Positions 13,980 through 22,227 of a stretch of 38,728 bases of DNA are shown here, piece after piece. The stretch is from a virus, in the IMG/VR virus record IMGVR_UViG_3300006805_000015, positions 1 through 38,728 of that record. The stretch is one strand, 5' to 3'. The notes under the pieces were generated by a model. It saw nothing but the letters and a program-made list of their open reading frames with translations, had not been told where the DNA came from and searched no databases. The position numbers and the translations under genes were made by a program. Numbering within the stretch: the first letter of the stretch is position 1; each line of letters opens with the position of its first letter.

Positions 13980-14005
13980 AGGCGGGCCGGCATTCGGCCC
14001 CGCCT
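13980..14005 (+). terminator. Hairpin between capsid and decoration genes
   Basis: AGGCGGGCCG (13980-13989) pairs with CGGCCCCGCCT (13995-14005), one bulged base and a 5-base loop, then TCACCCTTTTG. It is a probable partial terminator or mRNA-stabilising hairpin after the highly expressed capsid gene. Confidence 0.65.
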
Positions 14006-14029
14006 TCACCCTTTTGAGAGGACACGCAA

Positions 14030-14467
14030 ATGGCAGCAGTTTCCAACCGCGGCTTGGGCGTCGTCGTCGGCGCGCCGAACTCGAAAGAGAGCGAGATCGT
14101 CCGCGTGGTCTACGACTTCGCGGTCGACGGCGGTGCGACCGGCGCGCTCGACCTGCTCCAGGCGAGCGGCGCCCTGATCATCGAGGACGCGAGCGCGACC
14201 GTGAAAACGGCGTGCACCTCGGGCGGCTCGGCCACCGTCAAGTCCGGCCCGACCGCGGACGATGACCGCTTCATGACGACCACCCAAGGCGCCGTCGCGA
14301 GCCTCACGGCGAACGCGACGATCCTCCCGGTCGTCGTCGAAGGCACGCCGAACGTGATCGCGTGCCCGTACGCGGTCGCCGACGGCGGCAAGGTGACCAT
14401 GACGATCGGCACGGCGGCGCTCACCGCCGGCAAGATCGAGTTCTGCTTCCGGGTTCGCAAGGCCTAA
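14030..14467 (+). CDS. Capsid decoration / head-associated protein (putative), 145 aa
   Basis: The gene lies between two hairpins directly after the capsid gene, with GAGAGGA upstream of ATG 14030. The product is Ala/Thr/Val-rich and predicted almost entirely beta (VVGAPNSKESEIVRVVYDF, TVKTACTSGGSATVKSGP, TILPVVVEGTPNVIACP). Size and position match capsid-cement or decoration proteins. No catalytic motif. The assignment is by context. Confidence 0.6.
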   Translation: MAAVSNRGLGVVVGAPNSKESEIVRVVYDFAVDGGATGALDLLQASGALIIEDASATVKTACTSGGSATVKSGPTADDDRFMTTTQGAVASLTANATILPVVVEGTPNVIACPYAVADGGKVTMTIGTAALTAGKIEFCFRVRKA

Positions 14468-14490
14468 GCCCAGGCGCTTCCGCGAACACG

Positions 14491-14529
14491 AAGGGGCCGA
14501 GCGAGGGTCAAACCTCGCTCGGGTCCCTT
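14491..14529 (+). terminator. Strong hairpin after decoration gene
   Basis: CCGAGCGAGG (14497-14506) pairs with CCTCGCTCGG (14513-14522), extended by AAGGG/CCCTT across a small internal loop. The short T-tail (CCCTTGG) is weak, so it may attenuate rather than stop late transcription. Confidence 0.65.
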
Positions 14530-14545
14530 GGCGAGGTATTGCCCG

Positions 14546-15370
14546 ATGCTCTCGATTCAGCGCGTGCTCCACGGCACCACCGACCTCTCCGCCGCGGTCA
14601 ACGACTACCGCGCGGCGACGGCTGCGTTCGCCTACACGACGGGGGGCTACCTCTACGTCGCGTCCGAGGCGCCATTCAACGCGCTGTTCTTCGACATCGG
14701 CTCCGCCAACGCCGCGGTCGCCGCTCTCACCGTCGAGCTGTGGTGGTCGAACGGCTGGTACGCAGCCGTCGATGTCGTGGACGAGACCAAGGTCGGCAGC
14801 GCGAGCCTCGGGCAGTCGGGCCGCGTCACGTTCTCGCCGAATCGGCTCTACGGCTGGCAGATCGAGGCGGATAGCGCCAACGTCACCGGGCTTTCCAGCA
14901 CCGCGATCTACGACATGTACTGGGCGCGCCTCTCGTGGTCGGCCAACCTCACCGGCTCGACCACGCTTAAGTACGTCGGCCAGAAGTTCGCCAGCGACAC
15001 CGAGCTGTCCTCCTTCTACCCGGAGCTGTCCAATGCGGCGCTCATGGAGTCGTTCGAGGCCGGCAAAACGTCGTGGGACGAGCAGCATTTCATGGCCGCG
15101 GAGTTTATCGCGCGCGACCTGATCGCGCGTAAAGTCATCGCCTCGCGCGCCGCGCTCCTCGACTGGTCGCGCCTCACTGAGGCCGCGTGCCACAAGGCGG
15201 CCGAGATCATCTACCGGCCCTTCGGCGACGCCTATGAGACGCGCCGCGCCGCGGCCGCGCGCGACTACAAGGCCGCCATGAACGGCGACTTTTTCCGCGC
15301 CGACCTCAACGCCAATGGGCGGCTCGAGCCGGCGGAGAAGAGCTTCAGCGTCGGGTGGATGACGCGTTGA
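14546..15370 (+). CDS. Head-tail connector-region protein with EF-hand-like loop, 274 aa
   Basis: ATG 14546 is preferred (GCGAGG 9 bases upstream); TTG 14528 would add six residues. The N-terminal half (about 1-145) is beta-rich with Trp/Tyr (VELWWSNGWYAAVDVVDETK, TFSPNRLYGWQIEADSANV). The C-terminal half is helical and adaptor-like (MAAEFIARDLIARKVIASRA, AAEIIYRPFGDAYETRRAAA). Near the end D253, N255, N257, G258, L260 and E264 form a canonical calcium-type EF-hand/dockerin loop. Position between capsid and tail genes suggests a connector; exact role unknown. Confidence 0.6.
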   Translation: MLSIQRVLHGTTDLSAAVNDYRAATAAFAYTTGGYLYVASEAPFNALFFDIGSANAAVAALTVELWWSNGWYAAVDVVDETKVGSASLGQSGRVTFSPNRLYGWQIEADSANVTGLSSTAIYDMYWARLSWSANLTGSTTLKYVGQKFASDTELSSFYPELSNAALMESFEAGKTSWDEQHFMAAEFIARDLIARKVIASRAALLDWSRLTEAACHKAAEIIYRPFGDAYETRRAAAARDYKAAMNGDFFRADLNANGRLEPAEKSFSVGWMTR

Positions 15371-15819
15371 GCAAGATCTCCACCATTTACGACAACCTGC
15401 AGACGCTCGTGGGGGCGGCGCTCTCCACGTGGAAGCGCCTGCCGAATCCGTACGTCGCGGACCAGAACGCGGAGCTGCTGCTCACGAAGGGCTACGGCAT
15501 CGCGATCGGCCCCGGCCGCAACCGGCCCGACATCGAAGTCGGCTGCCGCGCGTACTACGAGCGCATCTTCAACGTCGTCCTGACGCAGCAGATCACGACG
15601 ACGGACCACGACTCCACCGCGCGCGCCGCGATCGAGAAGGCGCTCGTCGAGGCGTTTTACGCCGTGCGCCGCGCGATCGACGGCGACAACACGCTGAGCG
15701 CGCAAGCCGTGAGCGTGGACTACCAGGACGACTCCGGGATCGAGCTCCTGCTCGGCGCCCGAGCGAAGTGCATGAGCATCAACGTCAACTTCCTGGTCCT
15801 GTACCAGGAGTCGCTCTAG
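15355..15819 (+). CDS. Tail completion / terminator protein (putative), 154 aa
   Basis: GTG 15355 overlaps the preceding gene by 16 bases; TTG 15367 is an alternative and neither has a good ribosome-binding site. The protein is alpha/beta (ISTIYDNLQTLVGAALSTWK, YGIAIGPGRNRPDIEVGCRA, ERIFNVVLTQQITTTDHDST, RAAIEKALVEAFYAVRRAID, MSINVNFLVLYQESL). The fold pattern and its place immediately before the tail-tube gene match tail-terminator proteins. Confidence 0.6.
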   Translation: MDDALSKISTIYDNLQTLVGAALSTWKRLPNPYVADQNAELLLTKGYGIAIGPGRNRPDIEVGCRAYYERIFNVVLTQQITTTDHDSTARAAIEKALVEAFYAVRRAIDGDNTLSAQAVSVDYQDDSGIELLLGARAKCMSINVNFLVLYQESL

Positions 15820-15832
15820 GAAGGAGCACCGA

Positions 15833-17350
15833 ATGGCCTCGATCTCGACGAAAGCCAGCGTCCTCGCGATCAAGCCGGAGTCCACGGAAGGCACGCCCGT
15901 TGCCCCCACCGGCGCGACCGACTACGTCGCGTTGCAACCCGACTTCACCATGGAGCCGAACCTCGACGTCCTCGAGAACGCCGAGCTGCGTTCCTCGATC
16001 GGCGCCGCCAAGCCGATTCTCGGCGCCGAGAACCCGACCGCGAGCCTGTCGCACTACCTGCGCGCCTCGGGCACCGCGGGCACCGCGCCGGAGATCGACG
16101 ACCTCCTCCTCGCGGCATTCGGCAGCAAGGTCACGAACGGGACCGAGCGCGCGACGACCAGCGGCTCGACGACCGCTATCCTGAACGCCGCGTCGGGCGT
16201 CGGCGGCGATTTCCTCCGCGGCACCGGCATGCTCATCAAGGACGCAACGAACGGCTACCGCATCCGCGTCTCGCACGCCCGATCCACGGACGCGATCACG
16301 CTGAGCTTCGAGGTCCCGAGCGCTCCGGCCTCGGGAGTCAACCTCGGCAAGTGCGTCGTCTACAAGCCTGCGGACAGCGGCCACCAGACGCTCAGCGTGT
16401 GGCACTACCTCGGCAACGGCGGCGGCGTGCAGCTCATGGCTGGTGCGCGCGTCACCGAGGTCTCGCTCGAGGCCGGCGCGGGCGAGCTCGTCAACCTCGG
16501 ATTCTCGCTCGAGGGCTCGGGCTACTACTTCAACCCGATCGAGATCACGTCTTCGACGCGGTACCTCGATTTTACTGACGACGACGGCACGTTCGCGTGC
16601 GCGGTCACCGCGGGTTGGTACAAGGACCCGCACGAGCTGGCCGAGGCGCTCCAGACCGCCATGAACACGGCGAACTCGGGCGAGACGCACACGGTCACCT
16701 ACAGCAATACGACGGGCCGCTTCACGATCAAGAGCACCGGCACCGTGCTCACGCTGAAGTGGAACACCGGCACGAACACCGCGAACACCATCGCCACGAA
16801 GGTCGGTTTCTCCGCGGCCGCCGACTCGAGCGGCACGGCCGCGACGACCGGCTACACGAGCGCCTCGGCGATGTCGCTGGCGTCGCCCTATACGCCGACC
16901 CTCGACAGCACGGACCCGCTCGCAGCCAAATACCACGAGGTCATGATCGGCGATGCCGCCGACTACTCGTGCTTCGGCGCCTCCAACGTGTCGGTCACCC
17001 TCACGAATGAGCGCGCGGTGCAGGGCTCGATCTGTGCCCAATCAGGCATCAGCGGCTCGATCATCACGGGTCGCCGCGTCACCGTGAACGTCACGGCGCT
17101 GCTCTCTCAGTACGACGCGGACAAGTTCGCGCGCTACCGCGCTGGCACGGACACGCGCTTCCAGTACAGCTTCGGCCCGAAGGTCGGCGGCAACTGGACC
17201 GCGGGCAAGTGCGGCTACGTCTACATCCCGACCGCGACGATCTCGAGCCTGAACGTCTCGGACCAAGATGGCCTCGCGATCCTCGAAATGGAGCTGACGG
17301 CATTCGTCAACAGCTCCGCCGAGGGCGAAGTCTACATGGGCTTCCTCTGA
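15833..17350 (+). CDS. Major tail tube protein with inserted domain, 505 aa
   Basis: Start ATG 15833 has AGGAAGGAG upstream. The N- and C-terminal parts (about 1-235 and 360-505) look like a phage tail-tube protein (KASVLAIKPESTEGTPVAPT, TNERAVQGSICAQSGISGSI, VYIPTATISSLNVSDQDG). At 505 aa it is larger than the usual 150-350. Residues about 242-345 form a separate module (LAEALQTAMN, TVTYSNTTGRFTIKSTG, GFSAAADSSG) also found at residues 55-145 of the protein encoded at 20656. The insert may decorate the tail surface (inference). Confidence 0.8.
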   Translation: MASISTKASVLAIKPESTEGTPVAPTGATDYVALQPDFTMEPNLDVLENAELRSSIGAAKPILGAENPTASLSHYLRASGTAGTAPEIDDLLLAAFGSKVTNGTERATTSGSTTAILNAASGVGGDFLRGTGMLIKDATNGYRIRVSHARSTDAITLSFEVPSAPASGVNLGKCVVYKPADSGHQTLSVWHYLGNGGGVQLMAGARVTEVSLEAGAGELVNLGFSLEGSGYYFNPIEITSSTRYLDFTDDDGTFACAVTAGWYKDPHELAEALQTAMNTANSGETHTVTYSNTTGRFTIKSTGTVLTLKWNTGTNTANTIATKVGFSAAADSSGTAATTGYTSASAMSLASPYTPTLDSTDPLAAKYHEVMIGDAADYSCFGASNVSVTLTNERAVQGSICAQSGISGSIITGRRVTVNVTALLSQYDADKFARYRAGTDTRFQYSFGPKVGGNWTAGKCGYVYIPTATISSLNVSDQDGLAILEMELTAFVNSSAEGEVYMGFL

Positions 17351-17379
17351 TCCAAACAGACACCCGCATGCGCTACGGC

Positions 17380-17433
17380 GCATCGGGGGCGGTCCTGAGC
17401 ATGACCCAAAAAGGCTCGCCCCCACCCCGATGC
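17380..17433 (+). terminator. Long hairpin before tail-chaperone genes
   Basis: GCATCGGGG (17380-17388) pairs with CCCCGATGC (17425-17433) around a 36-base loop that can pair further (GGCG/CGCC). No T-tract follows. It probably protects or attenuates the tail-tube transcript. Confidence 0.5.
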
Positions 17434-17449
17434 CCCAGGAGAAAACCCG

Positions 17450-17848
17450 ATGTCCAAGCACCAGGTCACCTTCACGCCAACGGTATGCGAGCCGCGCACG
17501 GTGAAGGAGGAAGGCAAGCCCGACTACGTCGTCGACTCCGAGTACGAAGGCACGGTGACGCTGCGCATGCCGAGCTACGACGAACGGCTGGAGCTCCTCG
17601 GCGACAGCGCGGCCGCCGCCGACGCCTCGGATCAAAAAGCAAAGCGCGCGCTGGACAACATGCGCCGGCTCGCCAAGCGCGCTCCTGAGTTTCTCGTCGC
17701 GCTCAACGTGAAGCGCAAGGCCGACGGGTTTCTCTTCACGTGGGACGACTTGCAGTACGACAGCGACATGCAGGCGTTGATCAACGAGATCGCCAACCGC
17801 CTGCTCGGGAAGTACAGCGTCCCGGGAAACGCGACCGCGCCGAGCTGA
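17450..17848 (+). CDS. Tail assembly chaperone, short form (G-like), 132 aa
   Basis: This lies between tail tube and tape measure, the invariant place of tail-assembly chaperones. The product has a beta-rich N-terminus (QVTFTPTVCEPRTVKEEGKP, EYEGTVTLRMPSYDERLELL) and helical C-terminus. It ends at TGA 17846-17848, 16 bases past a GGGAAAC slippery heptamer. CAGGAGAAAA provides a ribosome-binding site. It prevents tape-measure aggregation in well-studied phages. Confidence 0.88.
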   Translation: MSKHQVTFTPTVCEPRTVKEEGKPDYVVDSEYEGTVTLRMPSYDERLELLGDSAAAADASDQKAKRALDNMRRLAKRAPEFLVALNVKRKADGFLFTWDDLQYDSDMQALINEIANRLLGKYSVPGNATAPS

Positions 17849-18087
17849 AGGCTGCGGCGACCGCCGCATTCAAGGGCGTGCAGGCGCCCGTCAGCCCGGC
17901 AGCCACCCGCATGGTGAGCGAATACGTGCAGCGCCAACGCCTCGCAAAACTCGGGTTCACCACACCGCTCGGCGACATCGACGCCGACCGGGCGGAGGCG
18001 TTCCTGATCATCAGCACGCACCTCGACGACCTGCGCGAGCGCGACGCGGCCGCGAAGGCCAAGAAAAAAGGGGGCCGCCGTGGCTGA
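17450..18087 (+). CDS. Tail assembly chaperone, frameshift product (GT-like), 212 aa
   Basis: Reading the short form to AAC at 17828-17830, slipping back one base and resuming at CGC 17830-17832 continues without stop to TGA 18085-18087. This gives 127 + 85 = 212 residues. The added part is helical and basic (RDRAELKAAATAAFKGVQ, MVSEYVQRQRLAKLGF, AAAKAKKKGGRRG). This reproduces the lambda gpG/gpGT arrangement. Its end overlaps the tape-measure start by 8 bases. Confidence 0.88.
17824..17830 (+). promoter_or_regulatory. -1 programmed frameshift slippery site GGGAAAC
   Basis: The heptamer lies with GGA and AAC as zero-frame codons, exactly X XXY YYZ, so tandem slippage gives GGG and AAA. It is 16 bases before the zero-frame stop, and the -1 frame is open for 85 more codons. 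GGGAAAC/G is the type used by many phage tail-chaperone genes. Confidence 0.9.
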
Positions 18088-20659
18088 GAACGCCGTCTCG
18101 CTTGCGGTCGAGGTCGAGGTCAAGGACGCGCTCAAGCGCCTCGAGACCTTCGAGAAGGAGGCCAAGGCCAGCACAAGCGGCGTCGAGAAAGCTTTCTCGG
18201 CGCTCAAGGGTGTCGCCGCGGCCGCCATCGCCGTGTTCGCCGGCAAGCAGGTGGTCGATTTCTTCGCCGCCGGTGTCGACGCCGCTGTCGCGCAGGAGTC
18301 CGCCCTCGCCTCCCTCGGGCAGCAGCTCAAGCTCACCGGGGAGTTCTCGGACGGCGCGCTCGAGAGCTTCGCGGCCTTCGCCGACCAAATGGAAGCGACC
18401 ACGACCAACGGCGACGACGTCATCCTGTCGCAGCTCGCGGTCGCCAAGTCCTTCGGCGTCACGAACGAGCAGGCGCAGAAACTCGTCGAGGCCGCGGTAG
18501 AGCTCTCTGCCGCGACCGGCAAGGACCTGCAATCGAGCGTGCAGGCGCTCGGCGCCACGTTCAGCGGCACGGCGGGCAAGCTCGAGAAGACGGTTCCCGC
18601 GCTCACCGGGCTCAGCAAGGAGGCGCTCGCGAGCGGCGCGGCTCTCGACGTCGTGCTCGAGCGGTTCGGCGGCTCGGCTATCGCGCAGCTCGACACGTTC
18701 GCCGGCGCCACGACGCAGGCCGAGAACGCCTTCGGCAACCTGCAAGAGGCGTTCGGCGCGATCATTGTGAAAAATCCGGCACTTATAGCCGCGATCAAGG
18801 GCGCGCGCACGATCCTGGCGGAGCTGCAGCGTATCGTCGAGGAAAATCAGCAGGCCATCGGCGAGTTCATCAGCGGCGGCATCAAGGTGCTCGTGGTGAC
18901 GCTCGGCGCCGCGGTCGACGCGACGCGCGGCTTCGTGAAGGCGCTCAAGTTCATGGCCGTGGGCACCGTGCTCGCGCTCTCGACCATGGTCGACGTCGCC
19001 GGCGGGTTCGCGGACGCCTTCAGCGCGCTCCTCCCCGAGGGCACGGTCCAGAAGATAAACGATTTCCGCGACGCCATTACGGACACTGCCGTCGCCGTGG
19101 ACGACAAGTTCTCGACCTTCGAGGACGGCTTCGCGCGCTTCCAGCAGGCTGTGGACTCCGCTTCGCAGTCGGTGTTCGACGCGGACTCGAAGGTGACCGC
19201 CTCTGCGAAAGACGCGGCGCAGGCGCGCGAGGCCTTCTCGCGAGTCCCGGTCATCGACGCCGAAGCGCTGAAAAAGCAGGCGGACGAGGCCAAAAAGCTC
19301 TCGAAGGAGATCACGGAGTCCACGCTCACCGACATCCAGAAGATCGTCGCCAAGCGGGACGAGTATTACCTGCGCATCGACGCGCTGGAGAAGGCGGGAG
19401 CCCTCAGCGCCGTGCGTGCGACCGAGCTCCGGGTGGCCGCGGAGGAGTCCGCGATCACGAAGCTGGTCGACCTGCGCGAGAAGGCCGACGCTGACGCCCA
19501 GGAGGCGCAGGCCAAAGCGGCCAAGGAGTCTGCCGACCGCGCCCGCGCCGAGATCGAGCACGTCGCGTCGAAGCCGTTCGAGTTCGCGGCTCAAGTCGTC
19601 ATGGACTTCGACGAGGTCGACCAGAAAAAGGCCACCGCGCTCGGCGTCGGCATCCTAAGCCGCATGCTCGACGGCGCCGCTGGCGCCAAGTCCGCCATCG
19701 CTGAGCTCGGCGGCGGCATCGCCGACGCCTTCCTCCCGGGCATCGGCGGCGCGGTCGCGGGCGTGCTCGGCAAGCTCGCCGAGGGGCCGGAGGCGACCGA
19801 GCAGTTCATCCGCGACTTTATTGCGGCGGTGCCCGACATCATCGTCGCGATCGCCGAGTCGATCCCGGTGGTGGTCGAGGCGCTGGTCGACTCCCTCATC
19901 CTCGACGGCGGCATCATCCGCATCGCCGAGGCGCTGCTGCGCGCGATCACGCTCGCGCCGATCTTCGAGAACATCGGGAAGCAGCTCGGCATCCAAATGG
20001 GCGACGCCTTCAACGCCGACAAGATCGGCCACACGCTGAGCCAAGGCGCCCAGGACGTCGCCAACTCGATCACCGAAGGCATCAACGCGTTTTTCAACTA
20101 CTTCCAGTACGACTTCATCGGCGATCTGCGCGACGGCGTCAGCAGCGCGTTCAACAAGATCCTCGACTTTTTCAGGGGCTTCCACTTCCCGTCGATCGAC
20201 ACGCCGGAGTGGATGAGCGGATTTGCGAACGCTATCGCTAGCCTGACCACGATACCGTCGTGGTTGGAACCGTTCGTCAATGCGATCGAAAAGCTAACAA
20301 GCTGGAACCCGGCCTCGATCAACGACATAGGTGGTTCGGGCCAGGGACTCGTTCCCGACAAAGTGCCAGTCCTCGGGGGCCTTGCGACCGGTATCACGTC
20401 CATTCCGCGCGGCTTTCCGAACGACTCGTACCTCACCGGCCTGACATCCGGCGAGCGCGTTGTCGACGCAGGGACGAACGAGGACCTCAAATCGTTCCTC
20501 GCATCCGGTGGCCTCGGCGGCGGCGTGGCCGAGCTGCTTACGCGCCTAATTGCGGCCGTCGAGGGCAAGCAGCAGACCGTCGAGCTACGCATCGACTCGA
20601 GTGTCCTTGGCAAAGCGATCCTCGGGCTAAACACCCGAAATGCGAGGCTCGCGCGATGA
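18080..20659 (+). CDS. Tape measure protein, 859 aa
   Basis: This is the longest gene in the window. It is Ala-rich and mostly helical, with hydrophobic stretches near residues 45-70, 265-310 and 575-625 (DIIVAIAESIPVVVEALVDS). GTG 18080 overlaps the chaperone gene. Such proteins fix tail length and help DNA entry; at about 0.15 nm per residue the tail would be roughly 130 nm (inference). The C-terminus contains GGLATGITSIPRGFPNDSYL, a Gly-rich segment often seen at tape-measure ends. Stop overlaps the next ATG. Confidence 0.92.
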   Translation: MAENAVSLAVEVEVKDALKRLETFEKEAKASTSGVEKAFSALKGVAAAAIAVFAGKQVVDFFAAGVDAAVAQESALASLGQQLKLTGEFSDGALESFAAFADQMEATTTNGDDVILSQLAVAKSFGVTNEQAQKLVEAAVELSAATGKDLQSSVQALGATFSGTAGKLEKTVPALTGLSKEALASGAALDVVLERFGGSAIAQLDTFAGATTQAENAFGNLQEAFGAIIVKNPALIAAIKGARTILAELQRIVEENQQAIGEFISGGIKVLVVTLGAAVDATRGFVKALKFMAVGTVLALSTMVDVAGGFADAFSALLPEGTVQKINDFRDAITDTAVAVDDKFSTFEDGFARFQQAVDSASQSVFDADSKVTASAKDAAQAREAFSRVPVIDAEALKKQADEAKKLSKEITESTLTDIQKIVAKRDEYYLRIDALEKAGALSAVRATELRVAAEESAITKLVDLREKADADAQEAQAKAAKESADRARAEIEHVASKPFEFAAQVVMDFDEVDQKKATALGVGILSRMLDGAAGAKSAIAELGGGIADAFLPGIGGAVAGVLGKLAEGPEATEQFIRDFIAAVPDIIVAIAESIPVVVEALVDSLILDGGIIRIAEALLRAITLAPIFENIGKQLGIQMGDAFNADKIGHTLSQGAQDVANSITEGINAFFNYFQYDFIGDLRDGVSSAFNKILDFFRGFHFPSIDTPEWMSGFANAIASLTTIPSWLEPFVNAIEKLTSWNPASINDIGGSGQGLVPDKVPVLGGLATGITSIPRGFPNDSYLTGLTSGERVVDAGTNEDLKSFLASGGLGGGVAELLTRLIAAVEGKQQTVELRIDSSVLGKAILGLNTRNARLAR

Positions 20660-21768
20660 CGACACCGCTGCGGTTCTATCAAAACAACCGCGCCGCTTCG
20701 GATGGCGCAACGGTCACAGTCTCGAGCGCCGTGTCCGGATTTCCAGGCTCCAATAGCGTCGACGAGCGCCGTTGGAAGCGTTGGCGCCCGCAGGGCGCAT
20801 TCCTCGTCGCGTCCACGAACAAGAAGATCTACATCGCGGACGGATCTAACAAGACGATCACGCTCACCGAAGCTACGTACACGTCCGCTTCATCGCTCGC
20901 ATCCCACATCCAGACGCAATTAAACGCCAGCTCCTCGAACTGGACCTGCACCTGGTCGAGCTCGACGGGCAAGTTCACGATCGGGCGCAGTTCGGGCACT
21001 GCTACCTTGCGCATGACGCAGACCACGGACGCCGCATGGTCGATGCTCGGTTACCTTGGCTCCACCGACGTCAGTGCCGGGACCGGACTTGCGGCGGACC
21101 TACGAAGGAACCACACGTCCGAGAAATGGACAGTCGACCTGGGATCCGCTCAGGACGTCACGGGCTTTCTGGCGATAGGCCCGTCGGGCGAGGACTACGC
21201 GCCATCGTCGTCAGCAACGCTGACCCTGAAGGCATCGGCGACGAACAATTTCACGTCACCTGACCAAACCTGGACGCTCACGCGTACGGACCGCGGCGTG
21301 TTTGAGCACTTCGACGTCGCAGTGACCTATCGGTACTGGCAGTTCGAGATCAGGGACCTTACAAACCCGCTCGGGCCGAACCTCGACCAAGCGGTGATCT
21401 ACCTCGGCGACCACGTAGGCCCTGCGTCGCGAACAGCCGACGTCGGCTTTTCCCGCACACTGGTTGATCCGTCGGTGCGCGCGTTTACGGAGGGCGGGAG
21501 CCTGCATTCCAGGTCTCGGACCTCATACTGGGTGTTCCGGGCGATCAACCTCCAATGGCTCTCGGACGACGATCGAACGGAGCTCGAGCGCATCGTCGAG
21601 GAACTCGGCCAGGTCACGCCGTTCTTTCTTGCACTCGACCCGGATGCCGAGGTTAGTGCCGACGCGTCCGAGCTGACGAAATACGTCGTGTTCGACGGGG
21701 ACCCATCCTTCACGCACCAGCGTTGGACCTACTTCGCTCACGAGTTCGCCTTCCGCGAGGTGCTCTAG
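20656..21768 (+). CDS. Distal tail / tail-tip protein with shared insert domain, 370 aa
   Basis: The gene is coupled to the tape measure (ATGA). Residues about 55-145 (KKIYIADGSNKTITLTEATY, LASHIQTQLNASSSNWTCTW, TGKFTIGRSSGTATLRM, LGYLGSTDVSAGTGL) repeat the module found inside the tail-tube protein. The remainder is beta-rich with a carbohydrate-binding-like jelly-roll feel (WTVDLGSAQDVTGFLAIGPS, RYWQFEIRDLTNPLGPN), as in discoidin-type domains. The position matches the distal tail/hub connector genes of siphoviruses. Confidence 0.65.
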   Translation: MTTPLRFYQNNRAASDGATVTVSSAVSGFPGSNSVDERRWKRWRPQGAFLVASTNKKIYIADGSNKTITLTEATYTSASSLASHIQTQLNASSSNWTCTWSSSTGKFTIGRSSGTATLRMTQTTDAAWSMLGYLGSTDVSAGTGLAADLRRNHTSEKWTVDLGSAQDVTGFLAIGPSGEDYAPSSSATLTLKASATNNFTSPDQTWTLTRTDRGVFEHFDVAVTYRYWQFEIRDLTNPLGPNLDQAVIYLGDHVGPASRTADVGFSRTLVDPSVRAFTEGGSLHSRSRTSYWVFRAINLQWLSDDDRTELERIVEELGQVTPFFLALDPDAEVSADASELTKYVVFDGDPSFTHQRWTYFAHEFAFREVL

Positions 21769-22227
21769 ATGGCATTCGCGGACTCGTTTCCGAGCACCCT
21801 TTACGTCAAAGCCATGGAGACTGACGAAACGTTCCTCGGCGGCGGCGTCACGTTCCCGGCGGATCAGGAACTGAAGGCAGTGTACGCGGTGCTCTTCTCG
21901 AAGGGCGTCCGCTCGGCCGCCGACCAGGCGCGGCTGCTGATCTATACGGACCTCGCGCTAACGAAGCTCTATGCGACCGGGGCCTGGTCGAATCTCGCAA
22001 CCGCCACTGCAGGCGCGACAAACTGGCTTGGCCGTGTCCTCCTTTCTTTTGCGTCGCCAGTGAACGTGGAGGCGGGACAGACATACTTCATTGCGTTCGA
22101 AGTCGACTACGCCCGCAACGGCAATACGAGCTATGTGGGCTTCGCCCTCGATTGGCCGTTGCCCGTCAACGACAACGTCTTTTCGCTTGGCATGGAGCTC
22201 TACGCACTCCGGAAGGAGCGATTCTAG
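21769..22227 (+). CDS. Tail-associated beta-rich protein, 152 aa
   Basis: The start follows the previous stop directly (TAG ATG) and the next gene starts in the same way. The product is aromatic and beta-rich (STLYVKAMETDETFLGGGVT, ADQARLLIYTDLALTKLYAT, EAGQTYFIAFEVDYARNGNT), resembling small jelly-roll tail-tip or carbohydrate-binding modules. Identification is by context only; it is probably a tail-tip component. Confidence 0.5.
   Translation: MAFADSFPSTLYVKAMETDETFLGGGVTFPADQELKAVYAVLFSKGVRSAADQARLLIYTDLALTKLYATGAWSNLATATAGATNWLGRVLLSFASPVNVEAGQTYFIAFEVDYARNGNTSYVGFALDWPLPVNDNVFSLGMELYALRKERF

Noticed and set aside
15785-17041. 418-codon minus-strand open frame opposite the tail tube gene
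   Set aside because: Antisense shadow, Arg/Val-rich composition with no motif, no ribosome-binding site, and no adjacent minus-strand gene.
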